This document shows positions 9,364 to 20,100 of a stretch of DNA of 38,536 nucleotides, in pieces; positions within the stretch are counted from its first letter, which is position 1; every line of letters starts with the position of its first letter. The notes beneath the pieces were generated by a model, which worked only from the letters and a program-made list of their open reading frames with translations, was not told the DNA's origin and did no database searches. The position numbers and the translations under genes are program-made. The stretch spans positions 1-38,536 of the forward strand of contig JAPKEJ010000021.1 in the NCBI GenBank assembly GCA_028822155.1, read 5' to 3'. Source of the DNA: Porticoccaceae bacterium. Its GTDB lineage: Bacteria; Pseudomonadota; Gammaproteobacteria; Pseudomonadales; Porticoccaceae.

Positions 9364-10570
9364 CAAGGAAAATATTCTCTTGCTCAACACCCAAGTCAGT
9401 CAGCATTTTTACCACGGCTGCGTTCATCATGGGCGGACCACACATGTAAAATTCACAATCCTCTGGTGCCTCATGATCTTTCAAATACTGCTCGTAAAGC
9501 ACATTATGAATAAACCCTGTTAGACCGTCCCAGTTATCTTCTGGTTGAGGATCAGACAGGGCTAGGTGCCAATCAAAATTATCATTTTCAGACGCTAAAG
9601 AGTCATACTCTTGGTCATAAAAACATTCACGCAGCGAACGAGCGCCGTACCAAAAGCTAATTTTACGGTCTGAATTAAGGCGCTTAAGCTGATCAAAAAT
9701 GTGTGAACGCATTGGCGCCATTCCCGCACCGCCACCGATAAAGACCATCTCATTACTAGTCTCTTTGGCAAAGAATTCTCCAAAGGGTCCATAAACAGGG
9801 ATTGTATCGCCGGCCTTCAGACTAAACGCATAGGAAGACATCACCCCGGGTTTAATTCCCACCGAACCCGGAGGTGGAGTGGCAATTCGAATATTAAACT
9901 TCACCAGACCCTTCTCATCAGGGTAGTTAGCCATTGAGTAGGCTCGAATAACGGTTTCATCTACTGTTGATTCATGGTTAAAAAAACCAAATCGCTCCCA
10001 ATCACCACGATATTCCTCCTCGATGTCAAAATCAGAATATTTAATATGATGTGGCGGACACTCTAGCTGAACGTAACCACCCGCTTGGAAATTAACATCT
10101 TGGTCATCCGGAAGTTTTAACGTCAATTCTTTAATAAAAGTTGCCATATTTGGATTTGATTGAACTGTGCACTCCCAACGCTTAACGCCGAACACCTCTT
10201 CAGGAACTTGGACTTTCATATCTTGCTTAACAGGCGTCTGACAAGACAAGCGCCAACCTTCAGCCGCCTCACGACGAGTAAAATGACCCTCTTCGGTAGG
10301 CAACATTGATCCGCCACCATCGCTTATCACACACTTACACTGAGCGCAGCTACCACCGCCGCCACAAGCCGAGGGCAGAAAAAGCCCAGCAGCAGACAAT
10401 GTCTGTAGTAGCTTATCGCCAGCTGGCACCGTAATGGTTTTCTCGCCGTTGATCTCTATATTCACATTACCGGATGAAACAAGCTTGCTCCGAGCAGCCA
10501 AGATAAACGCCACGAGAGCGAGAATCACCGCTGTAAACATGCTTACACCAAGAATAATTTCAGTATTCAT
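9347..10570 (-). CDS. nqrF: Na+-translocating NADH:quinone reductase subunit F
   Basis: NqrF is the NADH-oxidising entry subunit of the sodium pump. Its 407 residues have an N-terminal membrane helix (3-27), a plant-type [2Fe-2S] ferredoxin domain with cysteines 69, 75, 78 and 110, and a C-terminal ferredoxin-NADP reductase-like domain. That domain shows the FAD motif RAYSMANYP, the NADH motif [12 protein letters not shown], and [10 protein letters not shown] near the end. The protein ends in the conserved FLDDFGG. Cysteine positions are one less than those I recall for Vibrio cholerae NqrF. It begins 20 bases after the nqrE stop. Confidence 0.98.
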   Translation of the reverse strand: MNTEIILGVSMFTAVILALVAFILAARSKLVSSGNVNIEINGEKTITVPAGDKLLQTLSAAGLFLPSACGGGGSCAQCKCVISDGGGSMLPTEEGHFTRREAAEGWRLSCQTPVKQDMKVQVPEEVFGVKRWECTVQSNPNMATFIKELTLKLPDDQDVNFQAGGYVQLECPPHHIKYSDFDIEEEYRGDWERFGFFNHESTVDETVIRAYSMANYPDEKGLVKFNIRIATPPPGSVGIKPGVMSSYAFSLKAGDTIPVYGPFGEFFAKETSNEMVFIGGGAGMAPMRSHIFDQLKRLNSDRKISFWYGARSLRECFYDQEYDSLASENDNFDWHLALSDPQPEDNWDGLTGFIHNVLYEQYLKDHEAPEDCEFYMCGPPMMNAAVVKMLTDLGVEQENIFLDDFGG

Positions 10571-10590
10571 ACTCAGTTACTTCTCCATTA

Positions 10591-11199
10591 TTACAGATCA
10601 ATTCCGCCGAAAGACATAAACCCAAGGGAAACTAAGCCCACGGTAATAAATACGATTCCCAGCCCCTGCAGGCCTTCTGGAATATCACTATATTTTAACT
10701 TTTCACGAATACCCGCCAAAACAGCAATAGCCAGCGCCCATGAGGTCCCTGAACCGAGGCCATAAACAACACTTTCTGTGAAATTAAAGCCTCGTTCGGC
10801 CATTAATAACGAGCCCCCTAAAATAGCACAATTCACTGTGATCAGAGGCAAGAAGACGCCTAAAGCGTTATAAAGTGCAGGGACATATTTATCTAAAACC
10901 ATTTCTAGAATTTGCACAATGGCCGCGATAACGCCGATAAAGCACAGGTAGACTAAAAAGCTTAGATCAACGTCAGGGAGGCCAGCCCAAGCAAGCGCAC
11001 CATCAGACAGCAGATAGGTAAGCAGCAGGTTATTAACCGGGACAGTAATGGTTTGCACCACAATAACTGCAATGCCTAAGCCTATTGCCGCATCGATTTT
11101 CTTCGACAAGGCAATAAATGTACACATGCCTAAAAACATACTCAAGGCGATATTATCAATAAAGATGGAGCGAACTAAGAGACTGAGATAATGTTCCAT
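10591..11199 (-). CDS. nqrE: Na+-translocating NADH:quinone reductase subunit E
   Basis: NqrE is an integral membrane subunit of NQR and, with NqrD, binds the intramembrane iron-sulfur centre. The 202 residues form six hydrophobic segments. Cys26 (FLGMCTF) and Cys124 (VNCAILGG) match the two ligands expected in this subunit. The sequence [23 protein letters not shown] at the N-terminus and the end [15 protein letters not shown] are typical. The ATG overlaps the nqrD stop by one base (TAATG), a sign of coupled translation, and nqrF follows 20 bases after its own stop. Confidence 0.97.
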   Translation of the reverse strand: MEHYLSLLVRSIFIDNIALSMFLGMCTFIALSKKIDAAIGLGIAVIVVQTITVPVNNLLLTYLLSDGALAWAGLPDVDLSFLVYLCFIGVIAAIVQILEMVLDKYVPALYNALGVFLPLITVNCAILGGSLLMAERGFNFTESVVYGLGSGTSWALAIAVLAGIREKLKYSDIPEGLQGLGIVFITVGLVSLGFMSFGGIDL

Positions 11200-11861
11200 T
11201 AGAGCACCTCACTCGGCTGACTATTAGCGGTAATTTTAAAGTCAGCTTTTTCAATCTGAGACTTCTTCCAACTACGCAACACCCAAATGAGTATGCCGAT
11301 CAAGAAGAAAGCACTGGGCGGCATCAGCATCATACCGTTGGGCACGTACCAACCACCGTCGCTAATAGGCGTAAACACCTCATAGCCCCACAATTTTCCA
11401 GCGCCGAAAAGTTCTCGAACAAAAGCTACGAGCATGAGTATTGCGCTATAACCTAAGCCATTACCAATGCCGTCAAGAAAGCTTGGGATAGGTGGGTTTT
11501 TCATTGCGAAGGCCTCGGCGCGACCCATCACAATGCAGTTAGTAATAATCAGACCAACAAATACTGAAAGTTGCTTACTAATGTCATAAGCAACCGCCTT
11601 AAGCACCTGATCAACAACAATGACCAACGACGCAATAATAGTCATTTGCACGATAATTCTGATACTGCCGGGAATATAGTTTCGAATCAACGAGACAAAG
11701 AAATTAGAAAAAGCCGTTACTATGGTCAGCGCGAGGCACATAACGAAGGCAACCTTCATACTAGAGGTCACTGCCAGCGCGGAGCAAATGCCCAAAATCT
11801 GTAATGCGATGGGGTTATTAGCAACAACGGGTTCCAGTAGCGTGTCTTTGATGTTCGTCAT
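11199..11861 (-). CDS. nqrD: Na+-translocating NADH:quinone reductase subunit D
   Basis: NqrD is the membrane partner of NqrE. With the ATG at 11861 it has 220 residues and six likely membrane segments. Cys26 (LGICSALAV) and Cys109 ([15 protein letters not shown]) are the two expected iron-centre ligands, at a constant offset of three from the V. cholerae numbers I recall. An upstream in-frame ATG at 11870 abuts an AGGAG directly, leaving no spacing; the same AGGAG lies nine bases before the ATG at 11861, so the latter is the real start. One base separates it from the nqrC stop. Confidence 0.97.
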   Translation of the reverse strand: MTNIKDTLLEPVVANNPIALQILGICSALAVTSSMKVAFVMCLALTIVTAFSNFFVSLIRNYIPGSIRIIVQMTIIASLVIVVDQVLKAVAYDISKQLSVFVGLIITNCIVMGRAEAFAMKNPPIPSFLDGIGNGLGYSAILMLVAFVRELFGAGKLWGYEVFTPISDGGWYVPNGMMLMPPSAFFLIGILIWVLRSWKKSQIEKADFKITANSQPSEVL

Positions 11862-11862
11862 G

Positions 11863-12630
11863 CTAGGCATCTCCTGATTTCAAGTGTCCAATGAGCGGCG
11901 CAAAGCCCTCTTCACCAAGCCAATACTGAATGAGGTTATTAACGCCGCGCGTGGTCAGCGTGGCACCAGCTAGTCCATCAATCTGGTACTCGGCGCCTTC
12001 CCGGGCCATATCGGCCTTGCCTTTTATGACGCTTATAGCGACTTCGCCAGACTTATAGGCCTGCTTACCGACCCAACTCGCCTTCCAGCTAGGGTTGTCA
12101 ACTTCACCGCCCAACCCTGGTGTTTCGGTATGCTCATAAAAGCCAATACCCGCGACTGTCTGGAGATCTGATTCTAAAGCCAAAAAGCCATAAAGCGTTG
12201 ACCAAAGGCCGTAACCTTTAATCGGTAGAATGACTTTCTCTATACCCTGCTGTCCGTCAACAATATAAACAGTAGCAAATTTTGCCCGACGCTTAATCTT
12301 TGCTGGATCATTTTTTGGATCCAAAGAAACGGACATAGAGGGATCTTTAGACGCTTTTCGTTGGTCATAGGTTGACGCATCTACAGCATCAGTGAAATAT
12401 CCCGTATCAAGATCAACAACCCGCGCGGTAATCTGCTTAAATTGTGTCTCAACATCAATGCCTGGCTTTAACAAGCCTGCTGAAGCTAAGATATTTGTCT
12501 TCAAGTCTAGCAACTTATTTTCTTGTTGCTGTGGCCGTAAGATAACCGCCGCACTTGAAACAACAACAGCGCAAACAACGCACAAAACCAGTGCAACACC
12601 GAATGTTTTTTGAACCGAATCAACTGCCAC
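11863..12630 (-). CDS. nqrC: Na+-translocating NADH:quinone reductase subunit C
   Basis: NqrC carries a covalently bound FMN on the periplasmic side of the sodium pump. With the GTG at 12630 it has 255 residues, close to the 257 of V. cholerae NqrC. One N-terminal helix (about 8-32) is followed by a soluble domain with [31 protein letters not shown] and the flavinylation motif DGLAGATLT, whose acceptor Thr is residue 224. The frame stays open to an ATG at 12699, but that start would add 23 unrelated residues; GGAG eight bases before the GTG supports the shorter form. It overlaps the nqrB end by 11 bases. Confidence 0.97.
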   Translation of the reverse strand: MAVDSVQKTFGVALVLCVVCAVVVSSAAVILRPQQQENKLLDLKTNILASAGLLKPGIDVETQFKQITARVVDLDTGYFTDAVDASTYDQRKASKDPSMSVSLDPKNDPAKIKRRAKFATVYIVDGQQGIEKVILPIKGYGLWSTLYGFLALESDLQTVAGIGFYEHTETPGLGGEVDNPSWKASWVGKQAYKSGEVAISVIKGKADMAREGAEYQIDGLAGATLTTRGVNNLIQYWLGEEGFAPLIGHLKSGDA

Positions 12631-13816
12631 GGGCCAGTCTCCTTTTAATATTCGCATTAACCACAAAATGATCAATAAGCGGTGCAAACAAATTTGCAAA
12701 CAAGATAGCCAGCATCATGCCCTCTGGAAACGCGGGATTAACCACTCGAATCAGAATTACCATCACTCCAATCAGCATGCCGTACCAAAACTTTCCAATG
12801 TTAGTCATTGCCGCGGAAACGGGATCAGTTGCCATAAAGATGGCACCAAAGGCAAAGCCCCCGATAACCCAGTGCCAATAGAACGGCAGGGCAAACATCG
12901 GATTGGTTGAGTCAATATTATTAAACAAAGTTGCCAGAAGAGCAGAGCCAATCAATACACCCCCAATAATGCGCCAAGAAGCAATTTTGGTAATGAGTAG
13001 TAAGGCTGCGCCCATCAATATAGCGAGGGTTGAGGTTTCACCAATAGACCCCTGTATGGTGCCGATAAAGGATTGTGACCAGGTAGCCGTCTGCTCTAGG
13101 GCGGCAACACCCTGAGTTGAAGCAACCGACAACATTGTGGCCCCTGTGTAGCCATCCACTGCGGTCCAAACCGCATCACCACTCATATATGCCGGATAGG
13201 CGAAGTATAAAAAGGCTCGACCTGTTAAGGCTGGATTAAGGAAGTTTTTACCGGTGCCACCAAAGACTTCTTTACCAATCACAATGCCAAAACTAATCCC
13301 CATAGCAACCATCCACAACGGTAAATCTGGCGGACAACAGAGGGCAAACAAAATAGATGTTACAAAAAATCCTTCATTGACTTCATGGCCACGTACGCTG
13401 GCAAATAGGACTTCCCATATTCCACCAACAATAAATGTGGTCATGTAGATAGGCAGGAAGTAAGCGGCTCCGTGAATTAGGTTGTCCCACATGCTAGTGG
13501 CGTCATAACCCGCGAGTAGTCCAATAAACAGGCCACGCAGACCTTCCTGAGACAACATACCCATCTCAGCCATAATGGTGTTAGCCTGAAAGCCAATGTT
13601 CCACATACCAAAAAACATCGTTGGGAATGTAGCTACCCAAACTGTGATCATTACGCGCTTTAGATCGATGCCATCACGTACATGAGAGCTATTTTTTGTG
13701 ACATCTGAAGGCTTAAATAACCCTGTGTCAATCGCCTCATACAAGGCATACCACTTTTCCCACTTACCGCCCTTGTGGAAATGTGGCTCGTATTTATCGA
13801 GAAGATTACGCATCAT
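12620..13816 (-). CDS. nqrB: Na+-translocating NADH:quinone reductase subunit B
   Basis: NqrB is the largest membrane subunit; it holds covalent FMN and riboflavin and forms the quinone-side sodium pathway. With the ATG at 13816 it has 398 residues. The N-terminus [23 protein letters not shown], the stretch [16 protein letters not shown], and many membrane helices are typical. The flavinylation motif [10 protein letters not shown] puts the FMN-carrying Thr at residue 227. The longest frame opens at 13837, but GGAGGG lies eight bases before the ATG at 13816, so that start is used. Four bases separate it from the nqrA stop. Confidence 0.98.
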   Translation of the reverse strand: MMRNLLDKYEPHFHKGGKWEKWYALYEAIDTGLFKPSDVTKNSSHVRDGIDLKRVMITVWVATFPTMFFGMWNIGFQANTIMAEMGMLSQEGLRGLFIGLLAGYDATSMWDNLIHGAAYFLPIYMTTFIVGGIWEVLFASVRGHEVNEGFFVTSILFALCCPPDLPLWMVAMGISFGIVIGKEVFGGTGKNFLNPALTGRAFLYFAYPAYMSGDAVWTAVDGYTGATMLSVASTQGVAALEQTATWSQSFIGTIQGSIGETSTLAILMGAALLLITKIASWRIIGGVLIGSALLATLFNNIDSTNPMFALPFYWHWVIGGFAFGAIFMATDPVSAAMTNIGKFWYGMLIGVMVILIRVVNPAFPEGMMLAILFANLFAPLIDHFVVNANIKRRLARGS

Positions 13817-13820
13817 AATC

Positions 13821-15161
13821 TTAACCCTCCTTCTCAATTTTGGTCAGATTATCCCGAAGGATTCGGCCGTACTCGTACTTTCCAACACAGACGTAGGTGT
13901 AAAGGCCCATATCATCTTCATCCAGTTCTAGACAACCGAGCTTTTGCGCCATCTCCGTGTCGCCGACAATAAGTGAGCGCAACAGCTGTATTGGTAAAAT
14001 ATCCAACGCTGTGACTCTTTCATAACCACCCACCGGCACCATCGCTCGCTCGCTTCCGTTGGTGCTTGTGGTCATGCTAAACAGCTTTTTGGTTAGTGAT
14101 GAGACAAACACTGGCAACGAAGAATGTTTATTCGCCCCCGCGCGAAGATAATGTAAAAATTCTCGATCTCGCCCCTCTTTGATAATAGAAACTTGACTAT
14201 GGTAACGACCCAAAAAGGCAAATTCTGAGACCGCGTGACGCCCGGAAAGAACTGATCCAGAGATCACCCTATTTTCATCATTTTTAAGCTCACCAATAAC
14301 CAACTGATTAATGTTGGCACCTATGCGTGTTTCTAGCAGCCTTGGTTGTGTTACCTGAGGTCCAGCAAGAGCAATGACTCGACGAACATCAATACGACCG
14401 GTAGTAAATAATGCACCAATGGCAATGACGTCCTGATAGCCTATCGACCAGACTGTTTTATCGGCACTGACAGGATCAACCATATGAATATGGGTGCCGA
14501 CTAAACCAGCAGGATGCGGGCCGCTAAATTTAATGTCCCGAACACCATCAATATTATCGCCGGAGATTTTCGAACTAGGAGCAACGCATAGGTTGACAGG
14601 GCCGTCAGTCAGTCGGGTGAGAATGGCTAGGCCACTACTGAAATCCTCCGATCGCTGTTCGATGATCACCGTGGGGTCTGCCGACAACGGATTAGTATCC
14701 ATGGCAGTAACGAAAATGGATGAGGGAGCGGTATCGGCGGCTGGCACCTTCGAAAATGGTCTGGTTCGTAAAGCAGTCCATTGACCCGACTTCACCAAAT
14801 GCTGAATAACTTCTGCTCTACCAAGAGATTGCAGTTGCTTCGCGGTGTATTTGTCAAAAGACTCACTAGCATCGCCATCGATATCAATGACTAAGGATTG
14901 GAAAACACGTCTTTCGCCGCGGTTAATGGCGGTTACTGTTCCGGCGGCAGGAGCGGTATAGCGTGCAGCTGCATTTTTCTTGTCCGTAAACAACAGCTGA
15001 CCCAGTTTAACCTGGTCCCCTTCACGCACTGCCATAGTCGGCTTCATACCGTGGTAGTCCAAGCCGACCAAGGCAACTTGACTGATGACCGGACCATCAT
15101 AAACCACCTGCTCTGGAGCTCCCGAAATGGGAAGATCCAAACCGCGACGAACTTTAATCAT
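13821..15161 (-). CDS. nqrA: Na+-translocating NADH:quinone reductase subunit A
   Basis: NqrA is the cytoplasmic-side subunit that binds ubiquinone in the NQR complex. It has 446 residues, the family's usual length. The N-terminal [16 protein letters not shown], the [19 protein letters not shown] barrel-sandwich region and the central [20 protein letters not shown] are signature stretches. It is the first gene of the operon nqrABCDEF-apbE-nqrM-sthA, all on the minus strand. Its promoter must lie in the 327 bases separating it from the GAPDH gene, which ends in its own terminator. An inverted repeat at 15191-15220, 30-60 bases before the start, is the only candidate regulatory element I can point to. 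Confidence 0.98.
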   Translation of the reverse strand: MIKVRRGLDLPISGAPEQVVYDGPVISQVALVGLDYHGMKPTMAVREGDQVKLGQLLFTDKKNAAARYTAPAAGTVTAINRGERRVFQSLVIDIDGDASESFDKYTAKQLQSLGRAEVIQHLVKSGQWTALRTRPFSKVPAADTAPSSIFVTAMDTNPLSADPTVIIEQRSEDFSSGLAILTRLTDGPVNLCVAPSSKISGDNIDGVRDIKFSGPHPAGLVGTHIHMVDPVSADKTVWSIGYQDVIAIGALFTTGRIDVRRVIALAGPQVTQPRLLETRIGANINQLVIGELKNDENRVISGSVLSGRHAVSEFAFLGRYHSQVSIIKEGRDREFLHYLRAGANKHSSLPVFVSSLTKKLFSMTTSTNGSERAMVPVGGYERVTALDILPIQLLRSLIVGDTEMAQKLGCLELDEDDMGLYTYVCVGKYEYGRILRDNLTKIEKEG

Positions 15162-15190
15162 AGAGTTTACCAGTGTTCACATTTATATAA

Positions 15191-15220
15191 TGACTGTTAA
15201 GCGAACCTCGAACACAGTCA
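15191..15220. repeat. Inverted repeat upstream of nqrA
   Basis: A perfect 7-base inverted repeat, TGACTGT (15191-15197) and ACAGTCA (15214-15220), separated by 16 bases. The arm centres are 23 bases apart, about two helical turns, and the element lies 30-60 bases before the nqrA ATG. It could be an operator or a 5' leader hairpin. It is not a SOS box, because the CTGT and ACAG are 16 rather than 8 bases apart. Confidence 0.5.
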
Positions 15221-15437
15221 ATAAAGTATTGAATTTGCAGCGACTACGCGATTACTCACCAAGCAATTTTCTGCCCGCGCCATACGGTGGCCTTGAGTGA
15301 GAAATTTGAGCGCGGAAGTATAAGGGTCTGCGACGCCAGACGCCAGCTTATCCGTCTTAAAACATCCTTAACAACGGATAAAACAATTTTTTTATCGCCG
15401 AGTATTAAAAACCAAGCAGGCACTACAATTTCTAGGC

Positions 15438-15464
15438 AAAAAAAAGCCCAGTTTCCTGAGCTTT
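15438..15464 (-). terminator. Intrinsic terminator of the GAPDH gene
   Basis: On the minus strand a hairpin AAAGC-CAG / CTG-GCTTT, with one mismatch and a four-base loop (GAAA), is followed by eight T residues (plus-strand A run 15438-15445). It begins 24 bases past the GAPDH stop. This is a classic rho-independent terminator and separates GAPDH transcription from the nqr operon. Confidence 0.85.
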
Positions 15465-15488
15465 GTACGACACTAAATTAAGTTTAGA

Positions 15489-16952
15489 TTAAGCCTCTTG
15501 AGGATAACTTGGCCAAACAACACCGGCAAATTTCTCTAAGCATCTCACTACTTGGCAACTATAGCCAAATTCATTGTCATACCAGCAATATAGTACACAG
15601 CTACGCCCTTCCACAATCGTTGCTTGAGCGTCAATGACACAGGCTTGTCGAGATCCCACAAAATCTGTTGAAACCGCTTCTGTTGAAATGGTGTAACCTA
15701 TTTGTTGCTGAAGATCCGAATGTAATGCCTTTTGACGTAGAAACTCATTCAACTCCTCAACCGTGGTATCTCGGGCTAACTGTAGATTTAAAATAGCCAT
15801 AGATACATTCGGCGTCGGCACTCTTATCGCATTGCCTGTTAACTTGCCTTTAAGCTCAGGTATTACCTTGGCGACCGCTTTAGCGGCACCCGTTGATGTA
15901 AGTACCATATTAAGCGCTGCACTGCGGCCACGACGGCCACCCTTATGGTAGTTATCGATCAAGTTTTGATCATTAGTGTAAGCGTGAACAGTCTCAACAT
16001 GCCCTCCGCCAATGCCGAATTCATCTAACAAGCATTTCAGCACGGGGACAATTGCATTAGTTGTACAAGACGCCGCAGAAATGATTTTTCTGTCTGGTGT
16101 AATCTGATCATGGTTCACACCATAAACAATGTTCGGAATATCATCACCTGCAGGCGCCGTTAAGAGCACTTTACTGGCACCTGGCCGCAGGTGTCCGCTA
16201 AGTCCTGCGGTATCCTTCCAAACACCAGTATTGTCAACAACCAAGGCATTAGAAATGCCATAATCGTTATAGTCGATTTCTTCCGGGGAATTGGCATAAA
16301 TCACTTTGACCGGATTGCCGTTAATGACCAGGGTATTTTCTTCCTCTAGAACCCTAACCGTGCCTTTAAATGGACCGTGGACAGAATCTCTTCGCAGCAA
16401 GGCCGCCCGCTTCTCAAGATCATGGTCTAACTTTCCTTTGCGTATAACGATAGCCCGCAATCGCAGCACATCACCACCACCGGTTTTATCAACCAGAATT
16501 CGAGCAATTAACCGTCCAATTCGACCAAAACCGTAGAGCACAACGTCTTGAGGCTCAGGTAAAGGTTTAATGTCAGAGCCGATAATTTCATCAAGCTCAG
16601 CGGCTAGGAAGTCACTTAGGCTCGACCCATTACCATTACTTTTTTGATACTTGACCACTAATTTGCCCAAATCAATGTGGGCGGGTCCAAGCTTCAATTT
16701 TGAGATACCCTCAAGCATTGGATAAGTATCGAACTCAGAGAGCTCATTATGCTCGACCTGACGAACAAATCGGTGCTCCTTCATTAGGTCAGTAACTGAC
16801 TTGTTGACCATGCTATTACCGTACATATACGTACTAATATTGTGTTTGCGATAAAGATTACCGATTATTGGAATCATTCCTTCTGCTAATGCTTCTCTTT
16901 CTTTCCAGTCTTTGAAAAAGTCGTCCGGGAGGGGTCTTTGCTGTTCTTCCAC
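15489..16952 (-). CDS. gap: Glyceraldehyde-3-phosphate dehydrogenase, long N-terminally extended form
   Basis: A GAPDH-family enzyme that oxidises glyceraldehyde-3-phosphate to 1,3-bisphosphoglycerate (or the reverse). With GTG at 16952 it has 487 residues, well above the usual ~335. The catalytic domain starts near residue 137: Rossmann GFGRIGR at 141-147, catalytic Cys296 in SAASCTTN, His323 in VETVHAYTND, and TSTGAAKA. The first ~135 residues are an extension (PLPDDFFKDWKEREALAEGMIP...) found in a gammaproteobacterial GAPDH subgroup, including the Pseudomonas copy beside mfd as I recall. The frame is open to 17018, but AAGGA eight bases before the GTG decides the start. It is transcribed divergently from mfd. 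Confidence 0.93.
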   Translation of the reverse strand: MEEQQRPLPDDFFKDWKEREALAEGMIPIIGNLYRKHNISTYMYGNSMVNKSVTDLMKEHRFVRQVEHNELSEFDTYPMLEGISKLKLGPAHIDLGKLVVKYQKSNGNGSSLSDFLAAELDEIIGSDIKPLPEPQDVVLYGFGRIGRLIARILVDKTGGGDVLRLRAIVIRKGKLDHDLEKRAALLRRDSVHGPFKGTVRVLEEENTLVINGNPVKVIYANSPEEIDYNDYGISNALVVDNTGVWKDTAGLSGHLRPGASKVLLTAPAGDDIPNIVYGVNHDQITPDRKIISAASCTTNAIVPVLKCLLDEFGIGGGHVETVHAYTNDQNLIDNYHKGGRRGRSAALNMVLTSTGAAKAVAKVIPELKGKLTGNAIRVPTPNVSMAILNLQLARDTTVEELNEFLRQKALHSDLQQQIGYTISTEAVSTDFVGSRQACVIDAQATIVEGRSCVLYCWYDNEFGYSCQVVRCLEKFAGVVWPSYPQEA

Positions 16953-17129
16953 GAATAGAATCCTTATGCAGATATGTTTGGTTAGAGATATTATCGAACA
17001 CGAAATCAAAACAGGCAACTAATCGAGCCTTAAAATAGCAAGATAAGCATTATTTCTATAACTAATAGCCTTAGGTAAGTAGAATAGCGGCCCGTAATTC
17101 AGCATAAATGAGATTAACAGCACGCTACT

Positions 17130-20100
17130 ATGAATATTTTTAATCAAGAACCCGCTCTTAAGCCAGGTGATAAAAGTCTTTGGGGTGGATTATCCTCATC
17201 CGGCCGAGCTTTAGCGGTGGTTGAAGCTGCGCTTAAGTATTCAGGTTTAACCTTGGTCATTACCGAAACTGCACGACAGGCGACCGACCAAAGTCGTGCG
17301 TTAGCGTTTTTCGCGGCAGAACAAAATCTATCAATTTTCAGCTTCCCTGACTGGGAAACACTGCCCTATGACATTTTTTCACCCCACCAAGATATTGTTT
17401 CGGCACGCCTACAAACTCTAGCGAAATTACCTAGTGCTAATCATGGTGTTCTAATCGTCCCCATGACGACGTTAATGCATCGCGTCGCGCCTATTGATTT
17501 TGTAGCGTCGAGAACCTTTAGCTATAGCATTGGCGAACAGCTAGACCGCAGCTTATTACAAGATCAGTTATCTCGTGCGGGCTATAAACGAGTAGACACC
17601 GTTTTTGAGCACGGTGAATTTGCATTTCGTGGCTCAATCATTGACGTGTTTCCAATGGGCGTTAAAACGCCGTTTCGAATGGATCTTTTGGATGACGAGA
17701 TTGAATCTCTACGACTTTTTGATCCAGAATCACAGCGTACATTGGAAAATGTCACACAAATTCAGCTTTTGCCTGCCAGAGAGTTCCCGATGGACAAGGA
17801 GTCCATTAATCTGTTCTTGAACAATTGGCATGAACGCTTTGATCATGACCCTACCAAATGCCCTGTCTATCGAGATATTAAAGACGGTATTGCGCCTCAG
17901 GGAATAGAGTACTACCTAAATCTATTCTTCGAGCAAACAGCAACGCTGTTTGACTACTTGCCAGCCAACTTACAGCTATTTACTAATAGCGGGATAGAAG
18001 AGGCAGCAGAACATTTTTGGACAGACATCAATGACCGCTACCAAGAATATGGAGTTGATCCTGAGCGCCCTCTATTAAAACCAGAAGAGATATTTCTTCC
18101 GGTAGATCGTGTTTTTCACGAAATCAAAAAACGTCCGAGAACTATTCTTGACAGCCAGCCAGCCGGCCAGCTTTCTCACCAACAGCATTCAGTTATCGCG
18201 CCTGTGCCTGATGTCTCGGTAAATGCTAAACAAACAAGTCCTCTTCTAAAGTTACATGATTTTTTATCCGCACCTGATCTCAGCAAGTCAACTCCTCGGG
18301 TTCTTTTTTGCGCTGAATCCTCTGGACGTCGAGAGGTTTTAACTGATTTACTAAAGACTATTCAAGTGCATCCGACAGAGACTGTTAGTTGGCAACAATT
18401 TGTCGACTCAGATCAGCAGTACGGCATAATTACCTACCCCTTAGATCAAGGAATTGTTTGTCCAGATCATGGGCTGAGCCTTATCACAGAAGGCGAGCTG
18501 TTTGGCCAACAGGTTATGCAGCGGCGGCGGCGATCAAAGGCGTCCGAGTCCCCAGACTACATTTTCAAAAGTCTTGCTGAATTGAAGGTTAATGCCCCTG
18601 TGGTGCACATCGAACACGGCGTCGGCCGTTACCAAGGGTTGATAACCTTAGATGTAGATAAGACCGCGCAAGAGTTCTTGATGCTCTCCTATGCCAATGA
18701 TGCAAAACTCTACGTACCAGTATCATCCCTGCACCTGATCAGCCGCTTCGGCGGAGGTGATCAGGTCACCGCGCCACTAAACCATCTTGGCAGTGATAAG
18801 TGGGATAAGGCTAAACAAAAAGCCGCCAAACAGGTTCGAGATACAGCCGTTGAACTACTCGACATTTACTCAAGGAGAGCCGCTCGCAAAGGTTTTGCAT
18901 GCTCTGCTAACGAACAAGACTATCTAAAATTTAGTAGTGACTTCGCGTTCGAAGAAACAGCGGATCAGCAAGAGGCCATCGACGCGGTTAGACGAGACTT
19001 GCTAAGCGCTCAACCCATGGACCGATTGGTCTGTGGTGACGTAGGTTTTGGAAAGACCGAAGTTGCCATGCGCGCAGCCTTTACTGCCGTTAATAGCGGC
19101 AAGCAGGTAGTCATTTTAGTGCCGACGACCCTGCTAGCACATCAACACCTGCAGAATTTCCGAGATCGTTTCGCCAACTGGCCTGTAAACGTTGAAGAAT
19201 TATCTCGATTTAGAACAGGTAAAGAACAGACTCAAGTGATTGGTGATACTGAGGCCGGCAAGGTCGACATATTAATTAGCACCCATAAACTGCTTCATGC
19301 CGAGATCAATTTTAAACAATTGGGCCTTATGATCATTGACGAAGAACATCGATTTGGGGTGAGACAAAAAGAAAAGATTAAGTCTTTGCGCAGTGAGGTG
19401 GATATTTTGACCATGACTGCCACGCCGATACCTCGCACGTTAAATATGTCAATGCACAGCATCCGCGATCTATCGATTATCGCAACACCTCCAGCCAAAC
19501 GATTATCGGTAAAAACTTTCGTTCGAAAGCAAGAATCAAGGGTGACTAGGGAGGCCATTCTCAGGGAGATACTTCGGGGAGGGCAAGTCTACTTTTTACA
19601 CAATAACGTCAAAAGCATCCAAAGAGTTGCCGATGAACTCGCCTCATTGGTGCCAGAAGCAAGGATCAATATAGCCCATGGTCAAATGCGTGAACGCAAC
19701 CTAGAACAGGTCATGTCAGATTTTTATCACCAGCGCTTTAACGTACTGGTGTGCACCACCATCATTGAAACAGGTATTGATATACCTAGCGCAAACACAA
19801 TTCTTATTGACCGCGCCGATAAATTTGGTCTCGCACAACTACACCAATTGCGTGGCCGCGTAGGAAGATCGCATCATCAAGCCTACGCCTACTTGATGCT
19901 TCCACAAGACAAGAAAATTACATCAGATGCAACTAAAAGACTTGAAGCTATATCGGCTGCAGATCAATTGGGTTCAGGCTTTACGCTGGCGACTAACGAT
20001 CTTGAAATAAGAGGCGCTGGAGAATTATTGGGTGAAGAACAAAGCGGTCATATTCAAGCCATTGGTTTTACCCTTTACCTAGAAATGCTGGATAGAGCCG

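Larger units (their letters stand above)
15162..15488. other. Intergenic region between nqrA and the GAPDH gene
   Basis: This 327-base gap separates two minus-strand genes. It holds the GAPDH terminator at 15438-15464 and an inverted repeat at 15191-15220 near the nqrA start. An AT-rich ATTATATAA run at about 15183-15191 (read on the minus strand) could serve as a -10, but no convincing -35 lies at the right distance. I see no coding frame with a ribosome site in it. Confidence 0.7.

Noticed and set aside
15191-15220. Possible LexA box before nqrA
   Set aside because: CTGT and ACAG are 16 bases apart, not 8, so it does not fit the SOS consensus.
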